64,000 nt of DNA from Paulinella micropora (GCA_009731375.1 BJOX01000344.1:478524-542523); one strand, 5' to 3'; positions 9,409 through 20,160 are shown, numbered from the stretch's first letter. Translations and numbers: made by a program. Notes: generated by a model from the sequence alone, not told the origin.

Positions 9409-11780
9409 ATGTCTAACTCAAGTCTCTCTTAGGATTGTCTGAAATCGCGACGGATAGCCTTTCAATCGCAAATTTAGACCTAACCAATACCAGCATAGTA
9501 GGTTTAAACACAGACAGAGTGCCAGAAGATGACAACCCATTGAACCTCTACTTTACTGATTTACGATTTGATACAAGGTTATCTACCAAATCAACATCAG
9601 ACATCAAAGAAGGAAAAAATTTATACTACACAGAGCAACGAGTAAGGGATAATGACGAGGTCAAAGCCTCAACTCAACACAGAAGCAATACTTCCAATCC
9701 GCACCAAACCAGTCTATACAATTTGATAGATACAAACATATCCGCGCCAGTGGTCGGTCAATACTTAACATATAATGATGTAGATGGTAAATGGAGGAAT
9801 ACAGCACTTGGGTTGATTGACACACTTTCTGATGTAGTCATAACCGCACCAATAGCGATGAATAGTTATCTCACATATAATTCAATAAACTGTGTTAATA
9901 AAACATTTCCGATAAATGTTGATGAATTCGGCAATATTAATATGGGAGGTTATTTGAATATAACAGGAGTAAATTTACTAAACACGATATCGGTTTCTTC
10001 AATCATAACCACTGCAACATTTGATGATGCTTTCGACACACGGCTCGCAAACAAGTCAACCACCAACTTAACAGAAGGAACCAATTTATATTATACTGAC
10101 GGCAGATTTGATGCTCGTCTCGCGACTAAATCAACTACTAACTTGGCCGAGGGAACTAATTTATATTATACCACCGCACGAGATAATTCAAATGTTGACA
10201 CACGTCTGGCTACAAAAACCACAACTAATCTTTCAGAGGGAACTAATTTATATTACACCACAGCCAGAGCAAATACAGATTTTGACACACAGCTAGCCAC
10301 TAAATCAACTACTAACTTAGCCGAGGGAACTAACCTTTATTACACTACCGCAAGATTTGATAGTCAATTAGCGACTAAGAGCACCACCAATTTAGCAGAA
10401 GGCACTAATTTATATTATACGACAGCAAGAGCAAATACAGACTTTGACACACGGCTAGCGGCTAAATCAACCACTAACTTAGCAGAAGGAACAAACTTAT
10501 ATTATACTAATGCTAGGTTTGATACACAATTAGCAACAAAATCAACAACCAACTTAGCAGAGGGAACTAATCTTTATTATACCACAGCCAGAGATAATTC
10601 AAATTTTGATACACAGCTCGCCACTAAATCAACTACTAACTTAGCCGAGGGAACGAACCTTTACTATACGACAGCCAGAGCAAATACGGATTTTGATACG
10701 AGACTGGCGACCAAGAGCACAACCAACTTAGCAGAAGGCACTAATTTATATTACACCAATACGAGATTTGACACTCAATTAGCGACAAAGAGCACCACCA
10801 ATTTAGCAGAGGGAACAAATCTATATTACTCCACCGCGAGGGCGAATACAGATTTTGACACACGGCTAGGAACTAAGTCAATAGATGCTTTGATTGATGT
10901 AATAATAACAACACCCACAAACGGCCAATTATTAACATATAATGGAACAAACTGGGTGAATTCTACTGGGTCGTTATCTTTCCTTGCTTTGACGGGAGGC
11001 ACAATGTCGGGTGATATTAAAATGGGTACTTCAACTTTTACTATGTATACGGGCCCGCAGACTATGAACACAAACAATACAACACCCGCACCATTTGTTG
11101 CTTCTGCTTCTTCTGCTGAGGTGGCCGAGCCCGCTTATTTTGCTTTTAATGCTGACCAGAACAATGGTTGGGGAAATTTCATAACATTTTCAACTTACTA
11201 CAATGACTCAACAGGAGTATATCAAAGAAGTCCGCCAACTACAACCACACTTTCAGGTTCTTCTTATAGCGGAGAATGAATAAAAATAGACTTAGAAGCG
11301 ATATACAGGATAAAAAAATACTATGTTCGTTCTTCAAATGCTAACTTTCAATACAATGTTCCGAATACTTGGTATATGGGCACATCCACAGACAACACCA
11401 CATTTACATTATGGGATACACAGACAGGGCAGGCATGGGCTTCACAATCAACAAAAACATATACTCCAACATCAGTGTTTGCGAGATATGTCATAATGGT
11501 TTTTAATAGTGTAGGCAGTAGCGGAACATCATTAAGAAGTCAAGTAGAAGTCGCCAGTTTGTATTTTGATTATGAAACCTTGAATTACGATATAACATTG
11601 ATTAGAAATATATCGTGTGATACGATAACAACAACTGGAACAATAACAGGAACGACATTAACGGCCAGCGGAATGATAACAGCGAATACGGGATTAACAG
11701 GAACAACATTAACAGCAAGTGGATTAATAACGGCGAATGCGGGATTAACAGGAAGAGAGACTATCGCTGGCACACATTAA
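9409..11780 (+). pseudogene. phage-like repeat tail-fibre protein, truncated
   Basis: ATG at 9409 (MSNSS); a frameshift at about 9430 leads into LGLSEIATDSL, matching the element 2 start. About ten copies of a 25-29 residue repeat follow, with core TTNLAEGTNLYYTTAR, a motif widespread in phage and large-virus fibres, probably a trimeric beta structure for host attachment. After the repeats come a galactose-binding-like segment and TLTASG repeats. A TGA at 11277-11279 interrupts the frame, where element 2 has Tyr. The 3' part, including the S74 chaperone domain present in element 2, is missing: the sequence passes from TIAGT directly into the end of the antisense membrane-protein gene, indicating a deletion of roughly 1.3 kb. 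Confidence 0.8.
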
Positions 11781-11978
11781 AGGCAAAGCCTCATCAAAAC
11801 TACGACAAGCATTATTTCCGTTATTTATGAAAACACACTTGAAACCAGTTTCTATTCCTTGCTTTATACAATAAGCACACGACTCATTCTTTTTTTCTGA
11901 GTATCGCGAGTAAAAGTCGCAGGCAGTCCGCGAAAATATTTTTGTTATTAAAAAGTTTATCATCAGTAATATAATCAT
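11745..11978 (-). CDS. small membrane-anchored Cys-rich protein
   Basis: The start at ATG 11978 was chosen because the relative in element 2 (47014) also starts on a CATG shared with the divergent gene. The protein begins with a hydrophobic helix (MIILLMINFLITKIF), then RTACDFYSR, a Cys-containing region (ESCAYCIKQG) and SFDEALPL. Conserved Cys positions suggest disulfides outside a membrane anchor. It may be a virion membrane or entry-associated protein, but the family is not recognised. The gene overlaps the truncated fibre end by about 36 nt. Confidence 0.6.
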   Translation of the reverse strand: MIILLMINFLITKIFSRTACDFYSRYSEKKNESCAYCIKQGIETGFKCVFINNGNNACRSFDEALPLMCASDSLSSC

Positions 11979-12338
11979 GGCTACTGAATATAAATATCGG
12001 CGTATTATTTTTCTTAGTAATGATTTGTGGGAAGCAAAATATTTAATAAAAATATTCAAATGTCATTCACACCAACCAAAATGAATGTTAAGTTTATTCA
12101 TTATACGAACGACCAGACGGAAACCAAAACCAGAATTCTTTATGTGGACAGAATTGGAATTATTGGCACATTTGCAGATAGTAATATAGCAAACATTTCA
12201 AACCACAGTTATAATTTGGGTGTCGTTGGATGGTCAGACGGGCAATATACATTTAAAGTCCTTGAAACTGATAGCGGAAATATTGACACAGGAAATTTAG
12301 CGGGAAGAATTGTTATATGCCTAGAGTTTTCAGGATAA
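11977..12338 (+). pseudogene. conserved small PLV protein, frameshifted
   Basis: The ATG at 11977 overlaps the opposite-strand start codon. MATEYKYRRIIFLSND matches the element 2 protein MTEYKYQRIIFLSND. A small deletion near 12025 shifts the frame; the continuing frame carries NIQMSFTPTKMNVKFIHY, a DRIGIIGTFAD segment and GRIVICLEFSG to the stop at 12338. It looks like a compact beta-sheet protein of about 120 aa. It sits 9 nt upstream of the packaging ATPase in both elements, so a structural role is plausible. Not recognised as a named family. Confidence 0.65.
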
Positions 12339-12347
12339 TAATATAAG

Positions 12348-13163
12348 ATGCTGAAGATTATTAGCATTAAGGTGAAACCAGTGAAGCAAGATGGAAACGG
12401 AAACAAAAAAGCCAAGGGATATAAATTATTCAATGAGCCGTATGCCAATATATTTCTACTTGCCAGAAAAAAGAGCGGGAAAACGACAGCACTCTTTGAA
12501 ATACTGAAACGAACAACAGACGGAAAAACCCGTATTGTCATTATTGCTTCAACAATACACAAGGACTACGTTTATAAAGCAATGGTAAAGCACTTTAAGA
12601 ACAGGGGAAACCCAATGGCAATATATACCTTTCTTAAATCAGATGGTGTTAATGTGATAGACTATGAGTTAGACAAACTGAACAGACAGGACGAGCAACA
12701 CGAAGGCGAAGTAAAACAGGACAAAGAGGAAATAGAGAAACCACAATTCCTTTATTTTGGGAAAGAAGAAAAAAAGAAAACTACCGAACCAAAAGAACGA
12801 CCGAGCAAGTATATTTCGCCAGAGGTTGTTTTTGCTTTGGACGATTTAGGAAGCGGATTAAGAGATAAGTCCGTAAGCGACTTGTTAAAAAAGAACAGAC
12901 ACTATAAATCAAAGGTGATTATGTCAAGCCAGTATTTGAACGACCTACGACCAGAAGCCATTAAGCAGTTAGATTATTTATTAATCTTTCCTGGCCAGTC
13001 TCAGGACAAAAGGGAACTTGTGTATAAACACTTAGACTTATATTTTGATTTTGATTATTTTCTTCAAACGTATCACGAAGCAACAAGGGAGAGATTTAAT
13101 TTTCTGTATGTCTCAAGTGTTGATGATGAGTTAAGAAAAATTTTCAACTTCAGATTAAAATAA
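12348..13163 (+). CDS. A32/FtsK-HerA-type genome packaging ATPase
   Basis: Intact, 271 aa. The Walker A motif is ARKKSGKTT at residues 39-47 and Walker B is VVFALDDLGS with Asp165-Asp166, followed by LLKKNRHYKSKVIMSSQ, a typical sensor region. This family pumps DNA into the capsid and is a hallmark of PLVs, virophages and nucleocytoplasmic large DNA viruses. The element 2 homologue (47401-48219) is close in length and sequence. A Lys/Glu-rich insertion at about residues 115-150 differs between the two. Strong purifying constraint is suggested, since this gene is open in both elements while neighbours are broken. Confidence 0.92.
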   Translation: MLKIISIKVKPVKQDGNGNKKAKGYKLFNEPYANIFLLARKKSGKTTALFEILKRTTDGKTRIVIIASTIHKDYVYKAMVKHFKNRGNPMAIYTFLKSDGVNVIDYELDKLNRQDEQHEGEVKQDKEEIEKPQFLYFGKEEKKKTTEPKERPSKYISPEVVFALDDLGSGLRDKSVSDLLKKNRHYKSKVIMSSQYLNDLRPEAIKQLDYLLIFPGQSQDKRELVYKHLDLYFDFDYFLQTYHEATRERFNFLYVSSVDDELRKIFNFRLK

Positions 13164-13176
13164 TTATTTGATTTTA

Positions 13177-13201
13177 TAAATTTTTTTTTCATAGTATAAT
13201 G
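13177..13201 (+). promoter_or_regulatory. T-run plus TATAATGG start context
   Basis: A run of nine T, then CATAGTATAATGG, places the start codon only a few bases after a TATA-like box. The same arrangement precedes the homologous genes in element 2 (48236-48256 and 49768-49789). It may be a late promoter with a very short leader. Confidence 0.35.
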
Positions 13202-13524
13202 GTAGTGAAAACAACTCGTGTTGAAGCCATTCCAACAATCGGCAAACGAACAATTAACTCAAGCACAAATATGGCAGGAGGTAAAAAGAAGACTGGTCGT
13301 AAGAAGAAGCAAGGAGGCAAGGGACAGACTGGCGATAAAATCAACTGGGCCAAGGTCGGTAAAACCGCAATGGCTGTGAATAAGTTCCTTCGCGATAACA
13401 AGATTATTTCAAAGACCGTAATGCCCTTGGCGATGTCGGGGTTCCATATGCTAATAGGATTGGCGCTACCGCCGCAAAACTCGGATATGGTAAGCAGAGC
13501 GGACGTAGGGCCATTAAGTTTTGA
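13199..13524 (+). pseudogene. small basic virion-like protein, frameshifted
   Basis: MVVKTTRVEAIPTIGKRT, then a Lys/Gly-rich stretch (GGKKKTGRKKKQGG). The frame shifts near 13440; the second frame supplies the conserved end GYGKQSGRRAIKF with a stop at 13524, matching GYGKQRGRGALKF in element 2. A small, strongly basic protein between the ATPase and the protease suggests DNA condensation or a core protein, by analogy with adenovirus-like viruses. This is an inference only. Confidence 0.65.
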
Positions 13525-13579
13525 AGAAAAAATAAAAATAGTTTGATATAACACAGAAGTATTTTTTTGTTTGTATAGA

Positions 13580-15407
13580 ATGGTCGTCAAGAAAGCGAAG
13601 AAACAGAAATTAAGACCACCGCGGGTTTATAGGAATAAGAGCGGGAGGCCATATATTATCCAGAAGGGTAAAAAATATTATCTTAATTTCGGTAAGAAAA
13701 CAAATGATATGAGCACACTTCAAATTGTTAAACTTTTTATGAAATACTTAAGCAGACCAAAAGCAAAGAAAAAAGCAAAGAAGGAGGACTTAAGAAAAGT
13801 CCAGAGCCTGTCAGAGATTGAGCAGAATACGAGAACAGCAATTCAAGACCACTTAGACAAACTCAGAAAGGAAAAGTATGAGGGTATTGAAGCAATAGAG
13901 AAAAAAGAAAAGACAGCACGGAATGAAATGGAAGAGGAAAAGAAAAGGTTAGAAAGAAAAGACATAGCAGATGCTAAGGAAAGACAAGAGATAATGGATA
14001 GGGAACATAAAAGAGAACTGGCGGAGATTAATGAAAGAAAGGAAGAAATAGATAGGACATTAAGAAGAGAAAGAAAACTCATAGAAGATGTAAAATATGA
14101 AGAAGACAGAAAAAATAGGATAAAAGCATTACCACCACTACAATATCAATATATTATGCCACCACAACCGCAACCAGAAGTAAAAATTAAGCCAAATCAA
14201 GAATTTGAAGAAAAAAAAATTAATCATAAAGTCTGGAGTTTTTACTTAAGCAGATATAGATAATTGGGAACCTAGTAAAATACAAAGTATAGCAGAAAGA
14301 ATAAAAGAATTTCAAAAGCAACAAATAACAATAGATGATATGAAAAAAATGCTAGGAGCACAAGAAGCATTAAATAATAATATAGGAAACCAACTAGAGA
14401 TGGCTAAATACAAAGCAATGTTAAAGAATGGATTGTCAAATAGTAATATTGAAAAAAAACTTACTATTAAAATTCTTGGTGAAGCATTAAGGGAAAAACT
14501 TAAAAATGAAGGCCACGATGTTAAAGGTTGGAACCCAAGGGCATCATGGATAATAGACAAAATTGTAGAACATAATATAGATGTAGGAAATGAAAAGAAT
14601 GAAGTAAAAAAGAAACTCGCAGAATATTTGGATTACAAACGGGAACTGGATTAGAAGATTTGATTAATAAAGTGTTTTCCGTAGAAAACATTAAAAATTA
14701 TTTATCACGAAAAGAATGGGTTCATTCAATGAGAAAAAAAGATTATGTTAATGCTCTTATAAATAAATATAGAAATGAGCAACAACAACCAGAGCCACAG
14801 CAACCAAAGCAAGAGGTGCCACAGCCAGAGGAGACAAAGCCAGAGCCCCCGCCAGAGCCACAGCAACCACAGCCAGAGGAGCCACAGCCAGAGGAGCCAC
14901 AGCAAGAGGGAGAGGGGCGGGGACTAATGACTAATGAAATAGATGACATAATGAAAAAATATGGAAGGTATTTGGGAACAATTGTTGCTAGTGATGAAAT
15001 CTACAAGTTGAAGCCCGGAAGCAGAAAGCGATACGGATTTATTATGAATACCGACCCTAGCAACGAAAAAGGACAGAACTGGATGGCCGTATGGATAAGT
15101 CTAGACAAAGACAGGTCCGTGGAAGTGTATGACCCATTAGCAGTTTACGAGCCAACGGAAGACTTTCAAAAACAAATGAAACAACTAATTGACCGAAGTA
15201 TCCAGATAGTTATTTATTAATGAAGGTTAATCAAGTAAAAAATCAATCAAACACCTCAGACACGTGTGGATGGTTTGCTAAGCGTTTTTGATGGAGCGGG
15301 CAAAAGGAGTGCGATTTAAATTTGCCAGTGGCTATACAGACTTAAAAGAAGAAGAAGCGGAAAAATTAAAAGCACAGAATGGGTATGGTTTTGACACCTT
15401 TTTGTGA
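13580..15407 (+). pseudogene. coiled-coil + Ulp1/adenain-like protease, broken
   Basis: ATG 13580 (MVVKKAKKQK). The N-terminal part has a conserved motif STLQIVKLFMKYLS and a long charged coiled coil. A Pro/Gln/Glu-rich linker (about 14780-14910) leads to a cysteine-protease domain: PGSRKRYGFIMN, WISLDKDRSVEVYDPLA with the catalytic Asp, and SDTCGW with the Cys. Breaks lie near 14200-14260, 14650, 15200 and 15285. The position of the catalytic His reads Asn (GQNWMAVW, versus SHWIAVW in element 2), so this copy is probably inactive even apart from the breaks. The intact homologue is at 50164-51756. The family matures capsid proteins. Confidence 0.75.
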
Positions 15408-15431
15408 AAAATATTATTTACATAATATGCA

Positions 15432-16244
15432 ATGGACTGTAAGGGAGGAAGAAGTTCGGGTATCTATTACATAAATAGCAAAAATAGGATAACTGGCACA
15501 GACAGCGACTTTACACACGAAGTCAATATGAAGGGGCTAGACAATCCCACACATTCTAAAATTCTTCATATTTATGTGCCGAAGTCGTATTACTCTGTGG
15601 CTTCACCATATAATACTTTTACATAATTCGAAGACGGATATGAGGCTTTAATTACGATACCTGAGGGCAACTACACAATGAACAACTTAAAAAATAAACT
15701 GGCAGAGGTGCTAACCGCAGACAGCCCAAATAATTATACTTATGTAATATCCAGTAATAATACCAACATAGACCCAGAAGATGGAAAATTAACATTCAGT
15801 GTGTCAGAGAATAAAGGAATTCAACCGCGGTTTATATTTGATGCTGATACCCGTATTCACGAAGTAATGGGTTTTGATAGAAACAGCACATATTTCTTCG
15901 CTAATGATTTTATTAAATCGCCAAATGTAATTATTTTAACTGGTGAAAAAACTCTGTATCTTCAATCGGATTTGGTGAATGAAGGAGATAATCACGTGCT
16001 ACAAGAAATATACACTGCCAACGAAATTCCTTTTGGGTCTGTTATCTATGATGGAAGCGGATCTGAGTATGGTAAAACATTATCTGCTAATTCGAACAAT
16101 GTGTTTAGGTTTTACCTGACAGACGAAAACGACCAAGCAATAAATCTTAATGGTTTGGGAATAGTTATGACATTACTGGTTTATCGTGAAATTAATTATT
16201 TTAATTTATTGAATTCATTCTTTAATTTACTAAAATCAAAGTGA
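15432..16244 (+). pseudogene. penton-like minor capsid protein, one stop
   Basis: ATG 15432 starts MDCKGGRSSGIYYINSKNR. A TAA at 15624-15626 sits where element 2 has Leu (NTFTLSENG), and the same frame then continues to 16244 (NYTMNNLKNKLAEVLTADSP, GSVIYDGSGSEYGK, RFYLTDENDQ). Conserved position just before the MCP and the beta-rich composition fit the single-jelly-roll penton protein of PLVs that occupies capsid vertices. A single Leu-to-stop change could be a mutation or a base error. Confidence 0.75.
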
Positions 16245-16323
16245 ATTATTTTTTTTAAAATTATTTTTTCCATAAATATATTTCGTGTATTAATCAACTT
16301 ACACCACTTCAAAAAAAGAAAAA

Positions 16324-17802
16324 ATGCCTGTCCAATACGGAGGAGAACTAGTCCATCAGACTAAGGAACTGCTCACTGGTAAGTATGAATTAAACAAACT
16401 TACCAGCCGTGAAGGCTCGCAACCTGTCGCACTTACTACTGCTGGTGGTATGGAAAACACCTTTGAAATTCCTACTCGTCCTTTGAACCTTGCGAGGAGT
16501 GTGTTGCGATTTATTTACACTCCGTCTGGTGCGGGTGCTGGTGGTCGCTACAATCGTATCTATGTGGATTGTCTGTCTATGATTAAAACTATTGAATTGC
16601 GAAGCCGAAGCGGGCAGTATCTGTGTAATCTTCAACACATAGGAAACTACACAAAGGTTATATGGAAACCAGAAATTAAATATGAAAAATTTATGGCACT
16701 TGAAAACCAAGGTGCTGGTGTGGCTAGCGGTGCTATGCTTCAAAAGTGTAATGCTGGAAAAGTTGAAATTGGATCCGTAGCGGAAAGAAAGGCGATTACT
16801 GATGCCGTAGATTTAGCAGCTGTTAAGACGGCTGTTCAAGGATATTACAAAGTGCCTCTTGTTAATGCCCGCCGTTGATGATACCGCTGTTGCCAGTAGT
16901 GCTGCTGGAAATTATAGTTTAGTTAATGTTCCTTTCGAGGAGGCTAAGTATTTTGAAGGCGGGGCTGATAATAACGCCACCCCTGTTATTAATGTTAAGT
17001 TTCCTTTGGGTATGCTGTTTGGCACTATTTTTGAACTGGATAAGACTATTGGATTTAATGAAATTTTGGATATGCGGATTGTTGGGCTGAAACCAACCGC
17101 ACTTCATTCTATGACACTGATGCAAGTTCTATTTCCACTGGTGATGCCGTTACGACCTCTGGTGCTATCGTATCTAACCTAAATCTATTCCTTGCTGTTG
17201 AGACTGACCCGAATGTCATCCTCGGTGTCCAGCAAAAGATTGCGGGTGAAGGCTTTCCATTTAAGATTGAGTATCCTATCGCTTGGAAGCAAAGTCTTCA
17301 AACAAACCAACAGAACTATGTTATTAAGATGAACCGCTCGCAGGGTGAAAGAATTCGTCGTATTTATACTTCTGCCTTTCATTTCACTGAGAGTGCCAAT
17401 ACTTCTTTTGATAATGACAACAGGGCGGATGCTAAAATTATTTCTTATTATACAACACTTGATGGGACCCGCCTTCAACAATTTGACATTGACACTTCTG
17501 AGAATGAAGACTATATGATTTTGAAGGATAAGTTGAAGGGAAGTGCTATCCTAAACAGCGATGTCTATCATTACAACTGGTTCCATGTAGATACTTGGGA
17601 CAATAACCGCCCGCTGTGCGATAAGGACACCGACGGCTATGAGGTGAGCGGTTTGAGCCTAGACACTGAGAGGCGATATGAATTCGTTTCAACTACAAGT
17701 AATAATGCGAGTGGTGTTGGCATAATTAATCTTAACCATTACACATTCGCCATTCTTCAACGTAGTGTGCTTGTTAAGGGAATTGAAACTTTGATGAGTT
17801 AA
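16324..17802 (+). pseudogene. major capsid protein, two frameshifts
   Basis: ATG 16324 (MPVQYGGELVHQTKEL). Segments in three frames (16324-16878, about 16862-17100, about 17085-17802) align along the intact 536 aa MCP of element 2 at 52689. Shared landmarks are FEIPTRPLNLARSVLRF, IKTIELRSRSGQYLCNLQ, EEAKYFEGGADN, AGEGF and KMNRSQGERIRRIYTSAF. The family is the double-jelly-roll MCP that forms hexon-like trimers. Relative to element 2, this copy lacks about 45 residues in the insert before AKYFEGG. Shifts near 16875 and 17085. Confidence 0.8.
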
Positions 17803-17867
17803 AATGAATAATAAAATAAAAAAGAAAATTATTTTTTGCTTCATATACACACAATTCAAAAATATCA

Positions 17868-19115
17868 ATGACGAACCACCAGAGAAATTTAATCGCACAA
17901 AATCCTGACGAAAAGTTTGTAAATGTCAAAGTTGGATATGATGGACACATTGAAACTAATCATATGAAGACCGCTTTTGGTGAAACCCTAACCAGTTCCT
18001 TAACACCAGTATTACAGGAAATCTTTCCATATACCATTAATACACGGATATGGACAAAAACAGAAACAAAGGCGTCCGTTTCATTTAATAATAATATGGC
18101 GGAATTGAAAACAACTGCTGATGGTACCGCTGATGCCGTTATGGTAAGCAAAAGAAAAATAAAATATCGCACTGGTATGGGTGTTGTAGCCCGTTTCACT
18201 GCTTTACGGACGACGGACGAAACCGAAGATTATTATTCGTGGATAGGTATCGGAGATAACGAATTACTTAATGGTTTCTACTTTTTCAAAACTAGATATG
18301 AAGGAATGAATATTTTACATTCCAAAGGAGGAGCCCCAACCGCAATTTCACAAGCGGCCTGGGATGACCCGTGCGACGGAACAGGAGATATGCCAGTATT
18401 AGACTGGACAAAGGGAAATGTATTTCAAATTCAATTTCAATTCTTAGGTTTTGGTGCTATTAAGTTTTCTATTGAAAATCCAAAGACAGGCGAATTTCAG
18501 TTAGTCCATACGATTAAGTATGCGAATGCCAACACGGGTGTCAGTCTGCGGAATACTACATTGCCATTTGTAGCACGAATTCTTAATAATAATGCGGGAG
18601 TTGGTATACAAAGACTGAAGACAGCCAGTTGTAGTGTGTTTGTTGAAGGCACCAACACTATTAATACAAGTATTACAAATACGGCGGAAGGGAGTGAAAC
18701 AGGTAATATAACTGAAAGCCCCATTTTAAGTATCAGGAATAAAGCACTATTCGATAATAGCCTAACCAACTATTCAAATGTCTTTCTTTCTTTGATAAGT
18801 ATTACAAATGAAGATACTAAGGCTAATGTCGTCAGAATGGTATTGAACGGAACACTGACAGGGGCGGGTTTTGCTGATGTTGATGCCAAAACTTCAATTG
18901 TTGATATAGACACAAAAGCAACTGCTATCGCAAACGGAACAACGATTTTTAATATTTATGTTAATGCTGGCTCTACTCAGCAGATTAATCTCAGAACTTA
19001 CGATATTCAATTAACACCGAACGATGTTTTGACATTCACACAAAAGGTTGTGTCGGCAGGCGGGGGAGGTGGAAGTTATATTAATGTTATTGCTAACTTT
19101 ATAGAGGACCAATAG
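17868..19115 (+). CDS. phage-like structural protein (415 aa)
   Basis: Intact ORF starting MTNHQRNLIAQNPD, about 65 bp after the MCP gene. It contains the stretch GNVFQIQFQFLGFGAIKFSI, then TGEFQLVHTIKYAN and LRNTTLPF, a signature I associate with structural proteins of marine phages and some large viruses. The rest is beta-rich with repeated Thr/Asn. The element 2 homologue (54443-55699) is collinear and close in length. Likely a virion surface or attachment component; exact role unknown. One of the few intact genes in element 1. Confidence 0.65.
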   Translation: MTNHQRNLIAQNPDEKFVNVKVGYDGHIETNHMKTAFGETLTSSLTPVLQEIFPYTINTRIWTKTETKASVSFNNNMAELKTTADGTADAVMVSKRKIKYRTGMGVVARFTALRTTDETEDYYSWIGIGDNELLNGFYFFKTRYEGMNILHSKGGAPTAISQAAWDDPCDGTGDMPVLDWTKGNVFQIQFQFLGFGAIKFSIENPKTGEFQLVHTIKYANANTGVSLRNTTLPFVARILNNNAGVGIQRLKTASCSVFVEGTNTINTSITNTAEGSETGNITESPILSIRNKALFDNSLTNYSNVFLSLISITNEDTKANVVRMVLNGTLTGAGFADVDAKTSIVDIDTKATAIANGTTIFNIYVNAGSTQQINLRTYDIQLTPNDVLTFTQKVVSAGGGGGSYINVIANFIEDQ

Positions 19116-19194
19116 ATATTTGTTTCAGACTACGTCTTCAACAAACATCGTGAAATGTAAAGTGAAAAAAAAATGAAACGGAAGACGATGTTTT
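19115..19194 (-). repeat. AAAACATCG palindromic element, copy d
   Basis: AAACATCG (19143-19150) and CGATGTTTT (19186-19194) form a stem between two convergent gene ends. The outer sequence 19115-19142 is the inverted match of 6046-6072 in copy a, differing by an indel. Here it could act as a bidirectional 3' end signal. Confidence 0.7.
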
Positions 19195-19224
19195 GTCTTA
19201 CTTTAACTTTTTTTTTTGTTAATA

Positions 19225-19800
19225 TTATTTTTTTAAAACACGAATAACATCGCTCACACAAGTGGCTTCGTCTGTAGCATTCGCTATACATCCTTCGTCT
19301 GTAGCATTCGCTATCTCTTCACCTACGTTAGCCTTGATTTCAGTGATACCTGTCTCGCTCACTACAAGATCGGTTGCCTTAAAAGGCGTGCTTGGTTCAT
19401 TGTTCATTATTTTTTCTAATGTAGCCTCCAATGGAATAACTACTTTCACATTATCGTTTCGGGGCTTGTATTGCTCATAGAAAGAAACAATGTCAGGTTT
19501 AGTCCATTTAATTGTTGCTTGAGTGAGGCAGGCGACGGGGCGGGCCGGGGGGGGGGGGGGGGGGGGGGGGTTTTGTNNNNNNNNNNTGAATGTAGATTGA
19601 CAGTTACATTGTTGGCGGATGGACCTGGACATGTTGGCCAGATGTTTTGCATCGAACGCGGTCGGGTCTTTCTCCAGCACCGATTTCAAGGAACCCGCTA
19701 ACTCCGCGTACTCATAGCCTGGCTTTTTAATAGAAACATCAATGTTCCATTTTTCAATTTCGTTTAAGTAGTCCTGTTTAGTATTCAGGTCCGACATCAT
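19225..19800 (-). CDS. hypothetical element 1 protein, interrupted by gap
   Basis: ATG at 19800 (or 19797) begins MSDLNTKQDYLNEIEKWNIDV. The frame reaches a poly-G run and a 10-N gap (19577-19586), then continues as IKWTKPDIVSFYEQYKPRN and an acidic tail ending in VIRVLKK. Because the gap size is unknown, continuity is uncertain. A short tandem duplication (EEIANATDEGCIANATDEA) lies near the C-terminus. No domain is recognised and there is no counterpart in element 2. Confidence 0.5.
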   Translation of the reverse strand: MMSDLNTKQDYLNEIEKWNIDVSIKKPGYEYAELAGSLKSVLEKDPTAFDAKHLANMSRSIRQQCNCQSTFXXXXQNPPPPPPPPARPVACLTQATIKWTKPDIVSFYEQYKPRNDNVKVVIPLEATLEKIMNNEPSTPFKATDLVVSETGITEIKANVGEEIANATDEGCIANATDEATCVSDVIRVLKK

Positions 19801-19818
19801 TTGTACATAATATAAATA

Positions 19819-20115
19819 TTAATTTTTATTAAATATATTTTTTACTTCACTTTTAATGTCTCTAAATGTATCAAACCACGGCTGTTTCATAACCCATTCA
19901 AGATATGGTTTGTCAATGGTAGCAATATCTGAAACCTTCTTCCTGCGATACTTACCAAACGGAAAAACATCTGCTGGCTTTCCTTCATTTCTCTTTTCAA
20001 TCGCCTTAATTTCTTCATCAATTATCTGTTGTACATCTCTGACTGAAAAGAATTCCTTATTCTTCTCAATTGAAAGTTGTCTAAATTTTTCAGATAGTCT
20101 ATTGAGGGTGGTCAT
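19819..20115 (-). CDS. FGKY-motif (DUF3820-like) protein, 98 aa
   Basis: Intact. The N-terminal part is helical (MTTLNRLSEKFRQLSIEK), followed by PFGKYRRKKVSDIATIDKPY and LEWVMKQPWF. The FGKY...YLEW pattern resembles DUF3820-type modules, often found alone or attached to phage exonucleases, with a possible nucleic-acid role. Element 2 has a full-length relative at 57168-57442 and a short one at 56955-57137. It is the last gene before the right TIR. Confidence 0.6.
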   Translation of the reverse strand: MTTLNRLSEKFRQLSIEKNKEFFSVRDVQQIIDEEIKAIEKRNEGKPADVFPFGKYRRKKVSDIATIDKPYLEWVMKQPWFDTFRDIKSEVKNIFNKN

Positions 20116-20160
20116 TAGTCTATATAGACTGGTAAAAAAAAATTATGGAAAAAAATTAAT

